In this document: positions 1 through 5,104 of the stretch, one piece after another
How the letters are laid out: each line of letters begins with the position of its first letter
Numbering within the stretch: the stretch's first letter is position 1
Assembly (NCBI GenBank): GCA_021847625.1
Contig: JAJZQK010000320.1
Location: 1-5,105 of the forward strand
Source: Chloroflexota bacterium
GTDB lineage: Bacteria > Chloroflexota > FW602-bin22 > JAMCYS01
DNA: 5,105 nucleotides
Direction: 5' to 3'
Notes under the pieces: generated by a model
Database searches by the model: none
Seen by the model: the letters and a program-made list of their open reading frames with translations, nothing else
What the model was told of the DNA's origin: nothing
Program-made: the position numbers and the translations under genes

Positions 1-1
1 C

Positions 2-505
2 GGCACCGAGAGCAACTACTATCAGCGGCGGCGGGTGGTGGCGAGCCTCCTCCATCTCTTGGGCACGCTGCGCGGGCGCACGGTGGGCGTCCTCGGCTTG
101 GCGTTCAAGCCCAATACGGACGACATGCGCGACGCGCCGTCGCGCGACATCATCGCCTTGTTGCAGGGCGAGGGCGCCCGCATCAGGGTGTACGATCCCG
201 TGGCCATGGACAACGCCCGGCGCCTGCTCCGCGACGTCGCCTACTGCGAGAACGGGTACGACGTGGCGGAGGGTTGCGACGGCCTGGTGTTGGTTACCGA
301 GTGGAAGGAATTCGCCGACCTGGACATGGCCAAGGTGAAGCGGGCGATGCGAACGCCGCTGCTGATCGATGGCCGCAATCTCTTCGACCCGGAGAAGATG
401 AGGGCGCTCGGCTTCATCTATCGGGGCGTCGGTCGGAGTACCCCGCCACCTTACCATCCCGCCGCCGATTACCTGGAGAGTATCACCCAGAAGGCAACAA
501 GCTAG
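2..505 (+). CDS. ugd: UDP-glucose 6-dehydrogenase, C-terminal part (5' end outside window)
   Basis: This enzyme oxidises UDP-glucose to UDP-glucuronate with two NAD+ in the cytoplasm, supplying sugar for exopolysaccharide or cell-surface glycans. The frame is open from base 2, so 167 residues are visible and the true start lies upstream; the GTG at 35 is internal. The first residues (NYYQRRRVV) fit the end of the central helical dimerisation domain. The C-terminal UDP-binding domain follows, with GLAFKPNTDDMRDAPS (about visible residues 34-49), a VYDPVAM strand, LVLVTEW, and IDGRNLFDP plus GFIYRGVGR near the end. These match UDP-glucose dehydrogenases better than the related ManNAc or GDP-mannose dehydrogenases. 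The NAD-binding domain and catalytic cysteine motif fall outside the window. The tail after GVGR (about 20 residues, Pro/Tyr-rich) is a little longer than I would expect. It ends in TAG, followed at once by an intrinsic terminator, so it closes its operon. Confidence 0.93.
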   Translation, partial: GTESNYYQRRRVVASLLHLLGTLRGRTVGVLGLAFKPNTDDMRDAPSRDIIALLQGEGARIRVYDPVAMDNARRLLRDVAYCENGYDVAEGCDGLVLVTEWKEFADLDMAKVKRAMRTPLLIDGRNLFDPEKMRALGFIYRGVGRSTPPPYHPAADYLESITQKATS

Positions 506-529
506 CGTACGTTCACGAGTAATCTTGAA

Positions 530-570
530 CCAGCATCGGAGCCTTTGCATTCCGGTGCTGGCTTTCTTTT
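530..570 (+). terminator. Rho-independent terminator after ugd
   Basis: A 10-bp stem (CCAGCATCGG, 530-539, with CCGGTGCTGG, 552-561, one G-U pair) encloses a 12-base loop and is followed by CTTTCTTTT. It starts 24 bases after the ugd stop. It separates ugd from the permease gene downstream. Confidence 0.88.
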
Positions 571-583
571 GCCCCCTGGTTCA

Positions 584-592
584 TGGTATTCT
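584..592 (+). promoter_or_regulatory. Candidate extended -10 promoter for the permease gene
   Basis: TGGTATTCT is a TGn extended -10 element joined to TATTCT. The -35 region is poor: a T-rich stretch that is the tail of the preceding terminator. Predicted transcription would begin near 599, leaving a leader of about 33 bases before the GTG at 632. It lies immediately downstream of the ugd terminator, where a new promoter is needed. The very similar TGGTATGCT occurs before the GlsB-like gene. Confidence 0.45.
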
Positions 593-631
593 ACGACAGG
601 CATTCTACTGGATGGTGGGGAAGACGAGAGA

Positions 632-2218
632 GTGCAATTGACAATCGACTTGTGGATCGCGGCCCTCCTCCCGATCTTGGTTCTCCTCGCTACCATCGTC
701 GGGCTCAAGTGGGGGGCCCCGAAGGCGGGGGCCGCGGCCTGGTTTGTGGCCCTGGCCATCGGCGCCACGCTGTTCGGGGCCGACGTCGTGCTCCTGGCCA
801 CGGCCAGTGCGAAGGGATTGAGCCTTAGCCTGTTCGTGCTGACGATCATCTGGTCGTCGGTGTTCCTCTACAACGTCATCGAGCGCCTGGGCGGTCCGGG
901 CGTGATCGGCCACACCATGGCAGGCTTGGTGGGGGATAAGCTGCTCCAGTCGTTGCTGATCGGCTGGTGCTTTGCCGGGTTCTTGCAGGGCATCACGGGC
1001 TTTGGTCTGCCCGTCGCCGTCGCCACGCCGCTGCTGGTGATCGTCGGCATCGATCCCGCGCGGGCGGCCCTAATGGCGCTCGTCGGGCACTCGTGGGCGG
1101 TGACGTTCGGTTCGATGGGTTCCTCCTACTACACGATACAGCTGGTGACCGGCTTGCCGCGGGAGCTTATCGGGCCTTGGATGGCCTTCATGTTCGCGAT
1201 GCCAATAGTGACGACCGGTCTTGGCGTCGCCTACGTGCACGACGGCGCGAGGGGCGTGCGGCAGGGTTTACTGCCGGTTATCCTCGCCGGCACGACGATG
1301 TCGCTGGCGATGTGGTTCCTGAACATGATCGGCGCGCCCCAGATCTCGTCGGCCATTCCGGCTCTCCTTGGCAGTCTCGTTATCTGGGCCATCGCCCGCT
1401 GTGCCCCGGTAGGGGAGCGGCGACTGCCGATCATGGGCGGAGCGCGACAGGGAGAAGCGAGTACCCAGAGCATGAGCTTCCACCTGGCCTTCCTGCCCTA
1501 CTATGCCCTGGTGGTGTTGACGGTTCTATCGCAGGTGCCGCTCATTAGGGATGGCCTGGCCGGTCTGGCCTGGGGCTTGGATTACCCGGCCCTCCACACC
1601 GGGCTGGGCTACACGGCGGAGGCTGTGCGATCGTACGCCAAGATCAGCCTCTTTAACCACCCCGCCCCGCTGGTGATGGGCGCGGCTCTTGTGTCCTACG
1701 TCGTCTATCGGCTGCGGGGGCACTGGCGGAGCGGAGTAGGCTGGGAAGCCGCACGATTGACGTACAAGCAGTGCGTGCCGACGAGCGTGGGCATCGCGAC
1801 GACCGTCATGATGGCCCTGATTATGAACGACACGGGCATGACTACACTGCTGGCCCACCGCATTGCCCAAGCGACTGGGTCGGTGTTTCCGTTGGTTTCG
1901 CCCTTCGTAGGGGTGCTCGGTTGTTTCACCACCGGCAGCAACACGACTTCGAACGTGATGTTCGGAGCGCTGCAGATGGAGACCGCCAAGGGCCTGGGTA
2001 TCAGCACGGTGCTTGTGGCGGCCGCGCAATCGATCGGAGGATCGCTGGGCAGCATCATCGCCCCGGCGAAGGTAATGGTGGGGACTGCGGTCGTCGGCCT
2101 CGGGGGCCGCGAGTCGGACGTGATGCGCCGGGCGATACCCTATTGCCTGCTGCTCGTGCTGCTGGTGGGGGTCGAGTGCTGGTTGTTCGTGTACGTGCTG
2201 TTTGCCAACGTGCCCTGA
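632..2218 (+). CDS. LctP-family permease (lactate/glycolate-type transporter)
   Basis: This is a polytopic inner-membrane carrier of the L-lactate permease family. Characterised members (LldP, GlcA) import lactate or glycolate with protons; the substrate here is inferred from family only. From the GTG at 632 it has 528 residues, close to the usual ~550. The frame is open from 545, but that upstream part overlaps the ugd terminator and lies upstream of the likely promoter. GGGGAAGA (617-624) gives a ribosome site at proper spacing for GTG 632, where a typical hydrophobic LctP start (LWIAALLPILVLL) begins. Repeated long hydrophobic helices cover nearly the whole length. Family landmarks include GFLQGITGFGLPVAV (about residues 116-130), GSNTTSN (about 435-441), and the C-terminal AAAQSIGGSLGSIIAPAK block followed by VGLGGRE. 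A polar stretch around residues 275-292 is the main hydrophilic loop. No terminator follows, so it probably continues into the next two genes. Confidence 0.88.
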   Translation: MQLTIDLWIAALLPILVLLATIVGLKWGAPKAGAAAWFVALAIGATLFGADVVLLATASAKGLSLSLFVLTIIWSSVFLYNVIERLGGPGVIGHTMAGLVGDKLLQSLLIGWCFAGFLQGITGFGLPVAVATPLLVIVGIDPARAALMALVGHSWAVTFGSMGSSYYTIQLVTGLPRELIGPWMAFMFAMPIVTTGLGVAYVHDGARGVRQGLLPVILAGTTMSLAMWFLNMIGAPQISSAIPALLGSLVIWAIARCAPVGERRLPIMGGARQGEASTQSMSFHLAFLPYYALVVLTVLSQVPLIRDGLAGLAWGLDYPALHTGLGYTAEAVRSYAKISLFNHPAPLVMGAALVSYVVYRLRGHWRSGVGWEAARLTYKQCVPTSVGIATTVMMALIMNDTGMTTLLAHRIAQATGSVFPLVSPFVGVLGCFTTGSNTTSNVMFGALQMETAKGLGISTVLVAAAQSIGGSLGSIIAPAKVMVGTAVVGLGGRESDVMRRAIPYCLLLVLLVGVECWLFVYVLFANVP

Positions 2219-2275
2219 GGACGGCCCGGTGGGGCGGAGGCTGCGAATAGGGTCGAGCGAAGGGGAGTCCCTGGA

Positions 2276-2437
2276 ATGAAAAGAAGAAAACGCACGTTCC
2301 TTAACGTTTCCTTCGCCGTGATATGGCTGGCCTTCCCACTACTGTATCAGACCGCAGCGGTGCAGCAGGCCCCGTTGCCGGCAGCCGCGGCGCTAGTGAT
2401 GATGGGAGTAGGCATAGTTGCCGCGCTCGCGACCTGA
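2276..2437 (+). CDS. Small two-helix membrane protein, function unknown
   Basis: A 53-residue reading frame begins at an ATG preceded by AGGGGAG with eight bases of spacing, a strong ribosome binding site. It ends at TGA (2435-2437). The protein opens with a very basic tail (MKRRKR). A first hydrophobic segment follows (about residues 8-24, FLNVSFAVIWLAFPLLY), then a short polar turn (QTAAVQQ) and a second hydrophobic Ala/Val/Gly-rich segment (about 32-52). Positive-inside reasoning predicts a hairpin with both ends in the cytoplasm. It sits 57 bases after the permease stop and 61 bases before the methyltransferase start on the same strand, so co-transcription is likely. I recognise no family. 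It could be a permease accessory peptide, but nothing beyond position supports that. Confidence 0.62.
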   Translation: MKRRKRTFLNVSFAVIWLAFPLLYQTAAVQQAPLPAAAALVMMGVGIVAALAT

Positions 2438-2484
2438 CATTAGGCGATAGCCGCCGACCTTGTAGCGGGCGGTAGGAACCGATG

Positions 2485-2490
2485 AAGGAG
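2485..2490 (+). promoter_or_regulatory. Ribosome binding site fixing the methyltransferase start
   Basis: AAGGAG lies eight bases before ATG 2499. In-frame GTG 2490 overlaps this site, and ATG 2493 is only two bases away from it, so ATG 2499 is the preferred start. Confidence 0.75.
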
Positions 2491-2498
2491 TGATGTCA

Positions 2499-3281
2499 AT
2501 GACCGACGAAGGTAAGGTTCCGTTATACGACTCCTTCAGCGTCGAGTACGACGCCATGGTGTCCTGGCCGGGGCGTATCCAACGGGAGGCGCCGATGTTG
2601 GAGGCATCGCTGTGCAAGGTGCAGGCCAAGCGGGTGCTGGACGTGGGCAGCGGCACGGGCTGGCACGCTATGCATCTGGCAAGGCAGGGGTTCGACGTGG
2701 TGGGCGCCGATCCCAGCTTGGAGATGGTCCGCCGGGCGGAGGCCAACGCCAAGGGCATAAGCGGCGTGCGCTTCGTCCAGGCCGGCCTGGGTGGCTTGCG
2801 GCAGGCCGTCGGCGACGGTTTTGACGGTGTTCTCTGCCTTGGCAATACCCTCCCGCATATCCTCACCCAAGACGGTCTACTCCAGTCGCTGCAGGACATG
2901 GCGGCCGTGCTGCGTCCCGGCGGGGTGCTCGTGCTGCAGCAGCTGAACTATGACCGCATCCTCGTCCAAGGACAGCGCTTTCTGGGCTTGACGCCGGGTC
3001 GGCTGGACGGCAAGGAGTACCTCTTCTTCCGGTTCTACGACTACCGTGACAGGCTGCTCATCTTCAACGTGGTGATTATGGAGCGCCAGGTGGATGGCAG
3101 CTGGACGCATCGTGTAGAATCAACACAGTTGCAGGCGATCATCTCGTCGCAGCTGCGGGAGACCCTCGCCGTGGCCGGTTTTGCACGGCAGGACGTCTAC
3201 GGGAGCTATGAGCGCGAGCCATTCAACCCTCTGTCGGCGAGCGATTTGATCGTCGTGGCCCAACGTAGTGCCGATGGATAA
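2499..3281 (+). CDS. Class I SAM-dependent methyltransferase, glycine N-methyltransferase-like
   Basis: A 260-residue soluble protein with a Rossmann-type SAM fold. Motif I is VLDVGSGTGWHAMHLA (DVGSGTG at residues 48-54). The acidic residue that would bind the SAM ribose is Asp71 in VVGADPS. The motif-II-like strand is FDGVLCLGNTLPH (about 108-120), followed by LRPGGVLVL and NYDRIL (from Asn150). LGN-x-LPH and NYD-x-IL resemble the glycine/sarcosine N-methyltransferase group, so a small-molecule N-methyltransferase is more likely than an RNA or protein methylase. The exact substrate cannot be read from the sequence. The C-terminal part (about 160-260) has aromatic and beta-rich stretches (YLFFRFYDYRD, VYGSYEREPFN) that would form a substrate lid. 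It ends in TAA. No clear terminator follows, but a separate promoter serves the next gene. Confidence 0.87.
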   Translation: MTDEGKVPLYDSFSVEYDAMVSWPGRIQREAPMLEASLCKVQAKRVLDVGSGTGWHAMHLARQGFDVVGADPSLEMVRRAEANAKGISGVRFVQAGLGGLRQAVGDGFDGVLCLGNTLPHILTQDGLLQSLQDMAAVLRPGGVLVLQQLNYDRILVQGQRFLGLTPGRLDGKEYLFFRFYDYRDRLLIFNVVIMERQVDGSWTHRVESTQLQAIISSQLRETLAVAGFARQDVYGSYEREPFNPLSASDLIVVAQRSADG

Positions 3282-3331
3282 GGCCGTGATGGTAGGCGTG
3301 CTTTCGGGGGCCTGGAGGCGTCAACCGCGGA

Positions 3332-3340
3332 TGGTATGCT
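3332..3340 (+). promoter_or_regulatory. Candidate extended -10 promoter for the GlsB-like gene
   Basis: TGGTATGCT combines a TGn extension with a TATGCT -10 element. No good -35 is visible 16-18 bases upstream. Predicted start is near 3347, giving a leader of about 73 bases. That leader contains a small ACGCC-TGTT-GGCGT hairpin (about 3362-3375). Confidence 0.4.
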
Positions 3341-3401
3341 TCCTGCCCGTTGTGGTTAGGAACGCCTGTTGGCGTGCTCGCCAAGTGGGGCGGGGCGCAG
3401 G

Positions 3402-3410
3402 AAAGGAGGT
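3402..3410 (+). promoter_or_regulatory. Strong Shine-Dalgarno fixing the GlsB-like start
   Basis: AAAGGAGGT is nearly fully complementary to the 16S rRNA tail and lies nine bases before ATG 3420. This selects that ATG over an in-frame start at 3369, which would add a 17-residue polar Gly/Arg-rich extension and place the ribosome site inside the gene. Confidence 0.85.
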
Positions 3411-3419
3411 GTTGTCGGC

Positions 3420-3749
3420 ATGGGAGTCTTCGTAGGGTTATTGCTTCTTCTGGTACTCGTGGCGATACTAATTGGCATAACGACAAGCCTTGTTGGCCTG
3501 CTGGTGATGCTAGCAGTCGCCGGCGTGATCGGTTGGCTAGCCGACCTGATTGTACCGGGCCGGCTCCCGTACGGTTGGCTTGGCGCCATCGTGGCCGGCC
3601 TAGTGGGTGCCTGGATCGGTACCGCCCTGATTGGCGATTTCGGTCCCGCGCTCGCCGGTATCGAGTTGATCCCCGCGCTTGTGGGCGCGGTCATCATCGC
3701 CGTGGCGGCGGAACTCATCGGGAAAGCCACGACCGGCAAGAGGACCTAG
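3420..3749 (+). CDS. GlsB/YeaQ/YmgE-type small membrane protein
   Basis: A 109-residue, almost wholly hydrophobic protein of the transglycosylase-associated / GlsB-YeaQ-YmgE stress-response membrane family (PF04226 type). Typical members are about 80 residues. Here an extra hydrophobic leader helix (about residues 1-36) precedes the conserved part. Family features visible are GWLADLIVPGR (about 38-48), the glycine-spaced helix GWLGAIVAGLVGAWIGTALIG, and a last helix LIPALVGAVIIAVAAELIG. Gly residues spaced through the second helix suggest tight helix packing. The tail is basic (KATTGKRT). The molecular role of this family is not established; members are often induced by stress. The gene has its own promoter, a near-perfect ribosome site and a 3' hairpin, so it is probably a single-gene unit. 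It ends in TAG. Confidence 0.88.
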   Translation: MGVFVGLLLLLVLVAILIGITTSLVGLLVMLAVAGVIGWLADLIVPGRLPYGWLGAIVAGLVGAWIGTALIGDFGPALAGIELIPALVGAVIIAVAAELIGKATTGKRT

Positions 3750-3778
3750 GCTCGAGTCGGATGCTGGCGATACACCGC

Positions 3779-3801
3779 GGCCCCGCCGACCTGGCGGGGC
3801 C
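3779..3801 (+). terminator. GC-rich hairpin after the GlsB-like gene
   Basis: A perfect 9-bp stem (GGCCCCGCC, 3779-3787, with GGCGGGGCC, 3793-3801) has a GACCT loop and lies 29 bases after the stop. The following bases (TGCTGTGTCC) are only moderately T-rich, so it is a weak or factor-assisted terminator, or an mRNA 3'-end stabiliser. Confidence 0.6.
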
Positions 3802-3852
3802 TGCTGTGTCCCGGCCGGGCGAGGAAGTGCAAGCCGGCAGAGTTGACGCGAG

Positions 3853-3882
3853 TTGCTTTTCCGGGTGCAGATGCTGTATACT
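3853..3882 (+). promoter_or_regulatory. Sigma70-type promoter of the tRNA-Arg gene
   Basis: TTGCTT (3853-3858), an 18-base spacer, and TATACT (3877-3882). The start would fall near 3889, about 15 bases before the mature tRNA. A TTGACG at 3843-3848 is a better -35 match but lies 28 bases from the -10, too far to pair with it. Confidence 0.6.
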
Positions 3883-3903
3883 AGGATTCCGGAAACGTTC
3901 CGC

Positions 3904-3978
3904 GCCCCCGTAGCTCAGTGGATAGAGCACCGGCCTCCGGAGCCGGTGGCAGGCGTTCGAGTCGCCTCGGGGGTACCA
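3904..3978 (+). tRNA. tRNA-Arg (anticodon CCG)
   Basis: The 75 bases fold into a full cloverleaf. The acceptor stem is GCCCCCG with CGGGGGT. The D arm is GCTC-AGTGGATA-GAGC. The anticodon arm is CCGGC-CTCCGGA-GCCGG with anticodon CCG at 3937-3939. A 4-base variable loop is followed by a T arm AGGCG-TTCGAGT-CGCCT, discriminator A and an encoded CCA (3976-3978). It reads the arginine codon CGG. The A following GG in the D loop fits the A20 arginine identity base, and C35 is the other main determinant. The first acceptor pair is G1-U72, a wobble pair rather than the usual G-C. It stands alone with its own promoter and terminator. Confidence 0.96.
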
Positions 3979-3980
3979 CC

Positions 3981-4006
3981 AAAGGCCGCAGCAATGCGGC
4001 CTTTTT
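3981..4006 (+). terminator. Rho-independent terminator of the tRNA-Arg gene
   Basis: A perfect 10-bp stem AAAGGCCGCA / TGCGGCCTTT is closed by a GCAA (GNRA) tetraloop and runs into a T tract. It begins two bases after the CCA end, so the primary transcript is barely longer than the tRNA at its 3' side. Confidence 0.93.
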
Positions 4007-4027
4007 GCTTGGACTACTTCCATCTGC

Positions 4028-4056
4028 TTGACTACGTTCCAAGAAAGCACTAGTAT
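4028..4056 (+). promoter_or_regulatory. Near-consensus sigma70 promoter for the secreted-protein gene
   Basis: TTGACT (4028-4033), a 17-base spacer, and TAGTAT (4051-4056). This is the strongest full -35/-10 pair in the window. Predicted start is near 4063, leaving a leader of about 116 bases before GTG 4179. Confidence 0.75.
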
Positions 4057-4062
4057 GGATAT

Positions 4063-4155
4063 GCGACCCGTGTTCATCGCCCTCTTGGGTTCGGTGTGGC
4101 GGGGTGGCAAGAAGCGGTTAAGCCTAAGGGGCGCTCGAAAGTCGGGCGCCTTTCT
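4063..4155 (+). promoter_or_regulatory. Candidate attenuator leader (or short terminated RNA)
   Basis: Transcription from the 4028-4056 promoter would cross about 90 bases and meet a terminator-like hairpin before the ribosome site of the gene. An 8-bp alternative pairing is possible: 4078-4086 (CGCCC, bulged U, CUU) with AAGGGGCG at 4126-4133. It uses the 5' arm of the terminator and so would be mutually exclusive with it. I could not match the leader to a riboswitch or T-box class I know, and no convincing leader peptide with a codon run is present. It might instead be a free-standing small RNA. Confidence 0.4.
4127..4155 (+). terminator. Terminator-like hairpin inside the 5' leader
   Basis: GGCGCTCGA (4130-4138) pairs with TCGGGCGCC (4142-4150) around an AAG loop, with one G-U pair. 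The base of the stem extends by AGG/TTT, and TTTCT follows. It lies between a strong promoter and the gene's Shine-Dalgarno, not after a gene. Confidence 0.65.
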
Positions 4156-4162
4156 GTATTGT

Positions 4163-4169
4163 AAGGAGG
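4163..4169 (+). promoter_or_regulatory. Shine-Dalgarno fixing the GTG start of the secreted-protein gene
   Basis: AAGGAGG lies nine bases before GTG 4179 and 27 bases before the next in-frame ATG (4197). This supports the GTG and includes the Arg-rich N-region of the signal peptide. Confidence 0.78.
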
Positions 4170-4178
4170 TTCTCTACA

Positions 4179-5039
4179 GTGAGATGGCCGACACTGATGC
4201 GCTGGGCACCGCGTCTGGGTGCCGTCCTCCTGGCCGCGTTTCGCCCGTATCAGGCCTTTGCTCTGGCAGACCCACCGCCGTCCCCGGGTAGCAGAGCGGT
4301 GGGTGGCGTGGCTGCCCCGTCTACCGTCGGTCTGCTGGCCGTGGGGGACTGTCGCGTCTACCTTCCGCTGGTGATGAACAACCGTGAACCAACGCCCAGC
4401 TGGGTGACGATTGTCAGCGAAGACTACGAGGGTGCTTTCCAGGGTGCGTAGTGGATAGTTGGCGACGACAACGGCACCAACTACGGCGAGTACTACTGGG
4501 GCAAGCGGAATTGCCGGGCGTCCTCGGGCAGTTACAGCGGCTGGGCGGTGGGCGGCGGCGCGAACGGCTCTGCGCTGGCATGCGACTCCAACTACCCGAA
4601 TATGGCCAACTCCTGGATGGTCTACGGCCCGTTCAGCCTCGCTGGCGCCACGGCGGCCGATTTCTCCTTCAACCTGTGGCAGAATATCCCGTTCGAGGAA
4701 GGAAGCTACAGGGACCGGCTATCCTGGCTGGTGTCGGTAGACGGAACGTACTTCTACGGGTGGTCCAAGGTGGGCGCTACGTCCGGCTGGGAGGGGCAGA
4801 CGTTCGACCTCACCACCGTGCCGACCCTGGGCAATGTGACGGGCCAGTCGCAGATTTGGGTCGCGCTACAGTTCCACAGCAACGAGACCGGCAACAACGG
4901 TTACGGCTCGTACGTGGACGACATCGTCCTTCGCAAGTTGACGATGGGGACCAGCAGTGTTGCGACTGCGACGGATGGGCAGGAGACGAACGATGGCCTC
5001 GTCGAGGATTACGCGGTCTTAGGAGAGGCGCCGAACTAG
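4179..5039 (+). pseudogene. Secreted beta-sandwich-type protein gene interrupted by one in-frame TAG
   Basis: One frame runs from GTG 4179 to TAG 5037-5039 with a single break, TAG at 4449-4451 (codon 91). Before it are 90 residues: a signal peptide (Arg-rich start, LGAVLLAAF core, likely cleavage ALA|D after residue 30), a Pro/Gly-rich linker, VYLPLVMNN (60-68), and the start of a domain (SEDYEGAF). After it, 195 residues continue the same domain: WIVGDDNGTNYGEYYWG, YSGWAVGGG, SWMVYGPFSL, DFSFNLWQN, LVSVDGTYF, IWVALQF and YVDDIVLRK. This pattern resembles MAM or choice-of-anchor-J-like beta-sandwich domains of secreted proteins: E-G-x-F near the start, aromatic beta-strands, and DDI at the end. 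The amber falls within the EGAF...W opening, so neither half would fold alone. The second half has no ribosome site; its first in-frame start is GTG 4548. Promoter, leader and 3' inverted repeat are intact. A recent nonsense mutation, a 3-base insertion, readthrough or an assembly error all remain possible. The role is unknown; it is presumably exported and cell-surface or extracellular. Confidence 0.7.
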
Positions 5040-5067
5040 GCGCATAAGCAACCCCGGGTGAACCGTT

Positions 5068-5104
5068 GGGCCCAGGCCAGGGAGGGGACCTCTGGCCTGG
5101 GCCC
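5068..5104 (+). terminator. Perfect 13-bp inverted repeat at the right edge, probable terminator
   Basis: GGGCCCAGGCCAG (5068-5080) and CTGGCCTGGGCCC (5092-5104) are exact reverse complements around an 11-base loop, which can itself form AGG/CCT. It starts 28 bases after the stop of the secreted-protein gene. The window ends one base later, so the presence of a T tract cannot be seen. Confidence 0.65.

Noticed and set aside
545..631. N-terminal extension of the permease from TTG 545
   Set aside because: It would begin inside the ugd terminator, upstream of the likely promoter, and adds 29 polar residues not typical of the family. GTG 632 has the ribosome site and the hydrophobic start.
1526..2029. 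167-codon open frame on the - strand
   Set aside because: It lies wholly inside the permease gene, is His/Arg-rich without any domain, and has no promoter or ribosome site of its own.
2451..2472. CCGCC / GGCGG hairpin before the methyltransferase
   Set aside because: Only five pairs with an 12-base loop and no T tract, so it is not strong enough to call a terminator or regulatory structure.
3810..3819. Perfect palindrome CCCGGCCGGG upstream of the tRNA promoter
   Set aside because: Ten-base GC palindromes arise often by chance in DNA of this composition, and there is no partner site or spacing to a promoter that suggests an operator.
4028..4291. 87-codon frame crossing the leader and the start of the secreted-protein gene
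   Set aside because: Its start lies within the promoter, it has no Shine-Dalgarno, and it runs through the terminator-like hairpin and into the signal peptide region in another frame.
4449..4451. Pyrrolysine or genome-wide UAG recoding
   Set aside because: Three genes in the window end in TAG with nothing coding after it, no suppressor tRNA or pylTS is visible, and I see no distinctive downstream structure. It is kept only as a minor alternative.
4451..5047. Long open frame (198 codons) overlapping the secreted-protein gene in another frame
   Set aside because: It encodes Arg/Gly/Gln-rich low-complexity protein typical of out-of-frame GC-rich DNA, lacks a ribosome site, and overlaps a frame with clear secreted-domain features.
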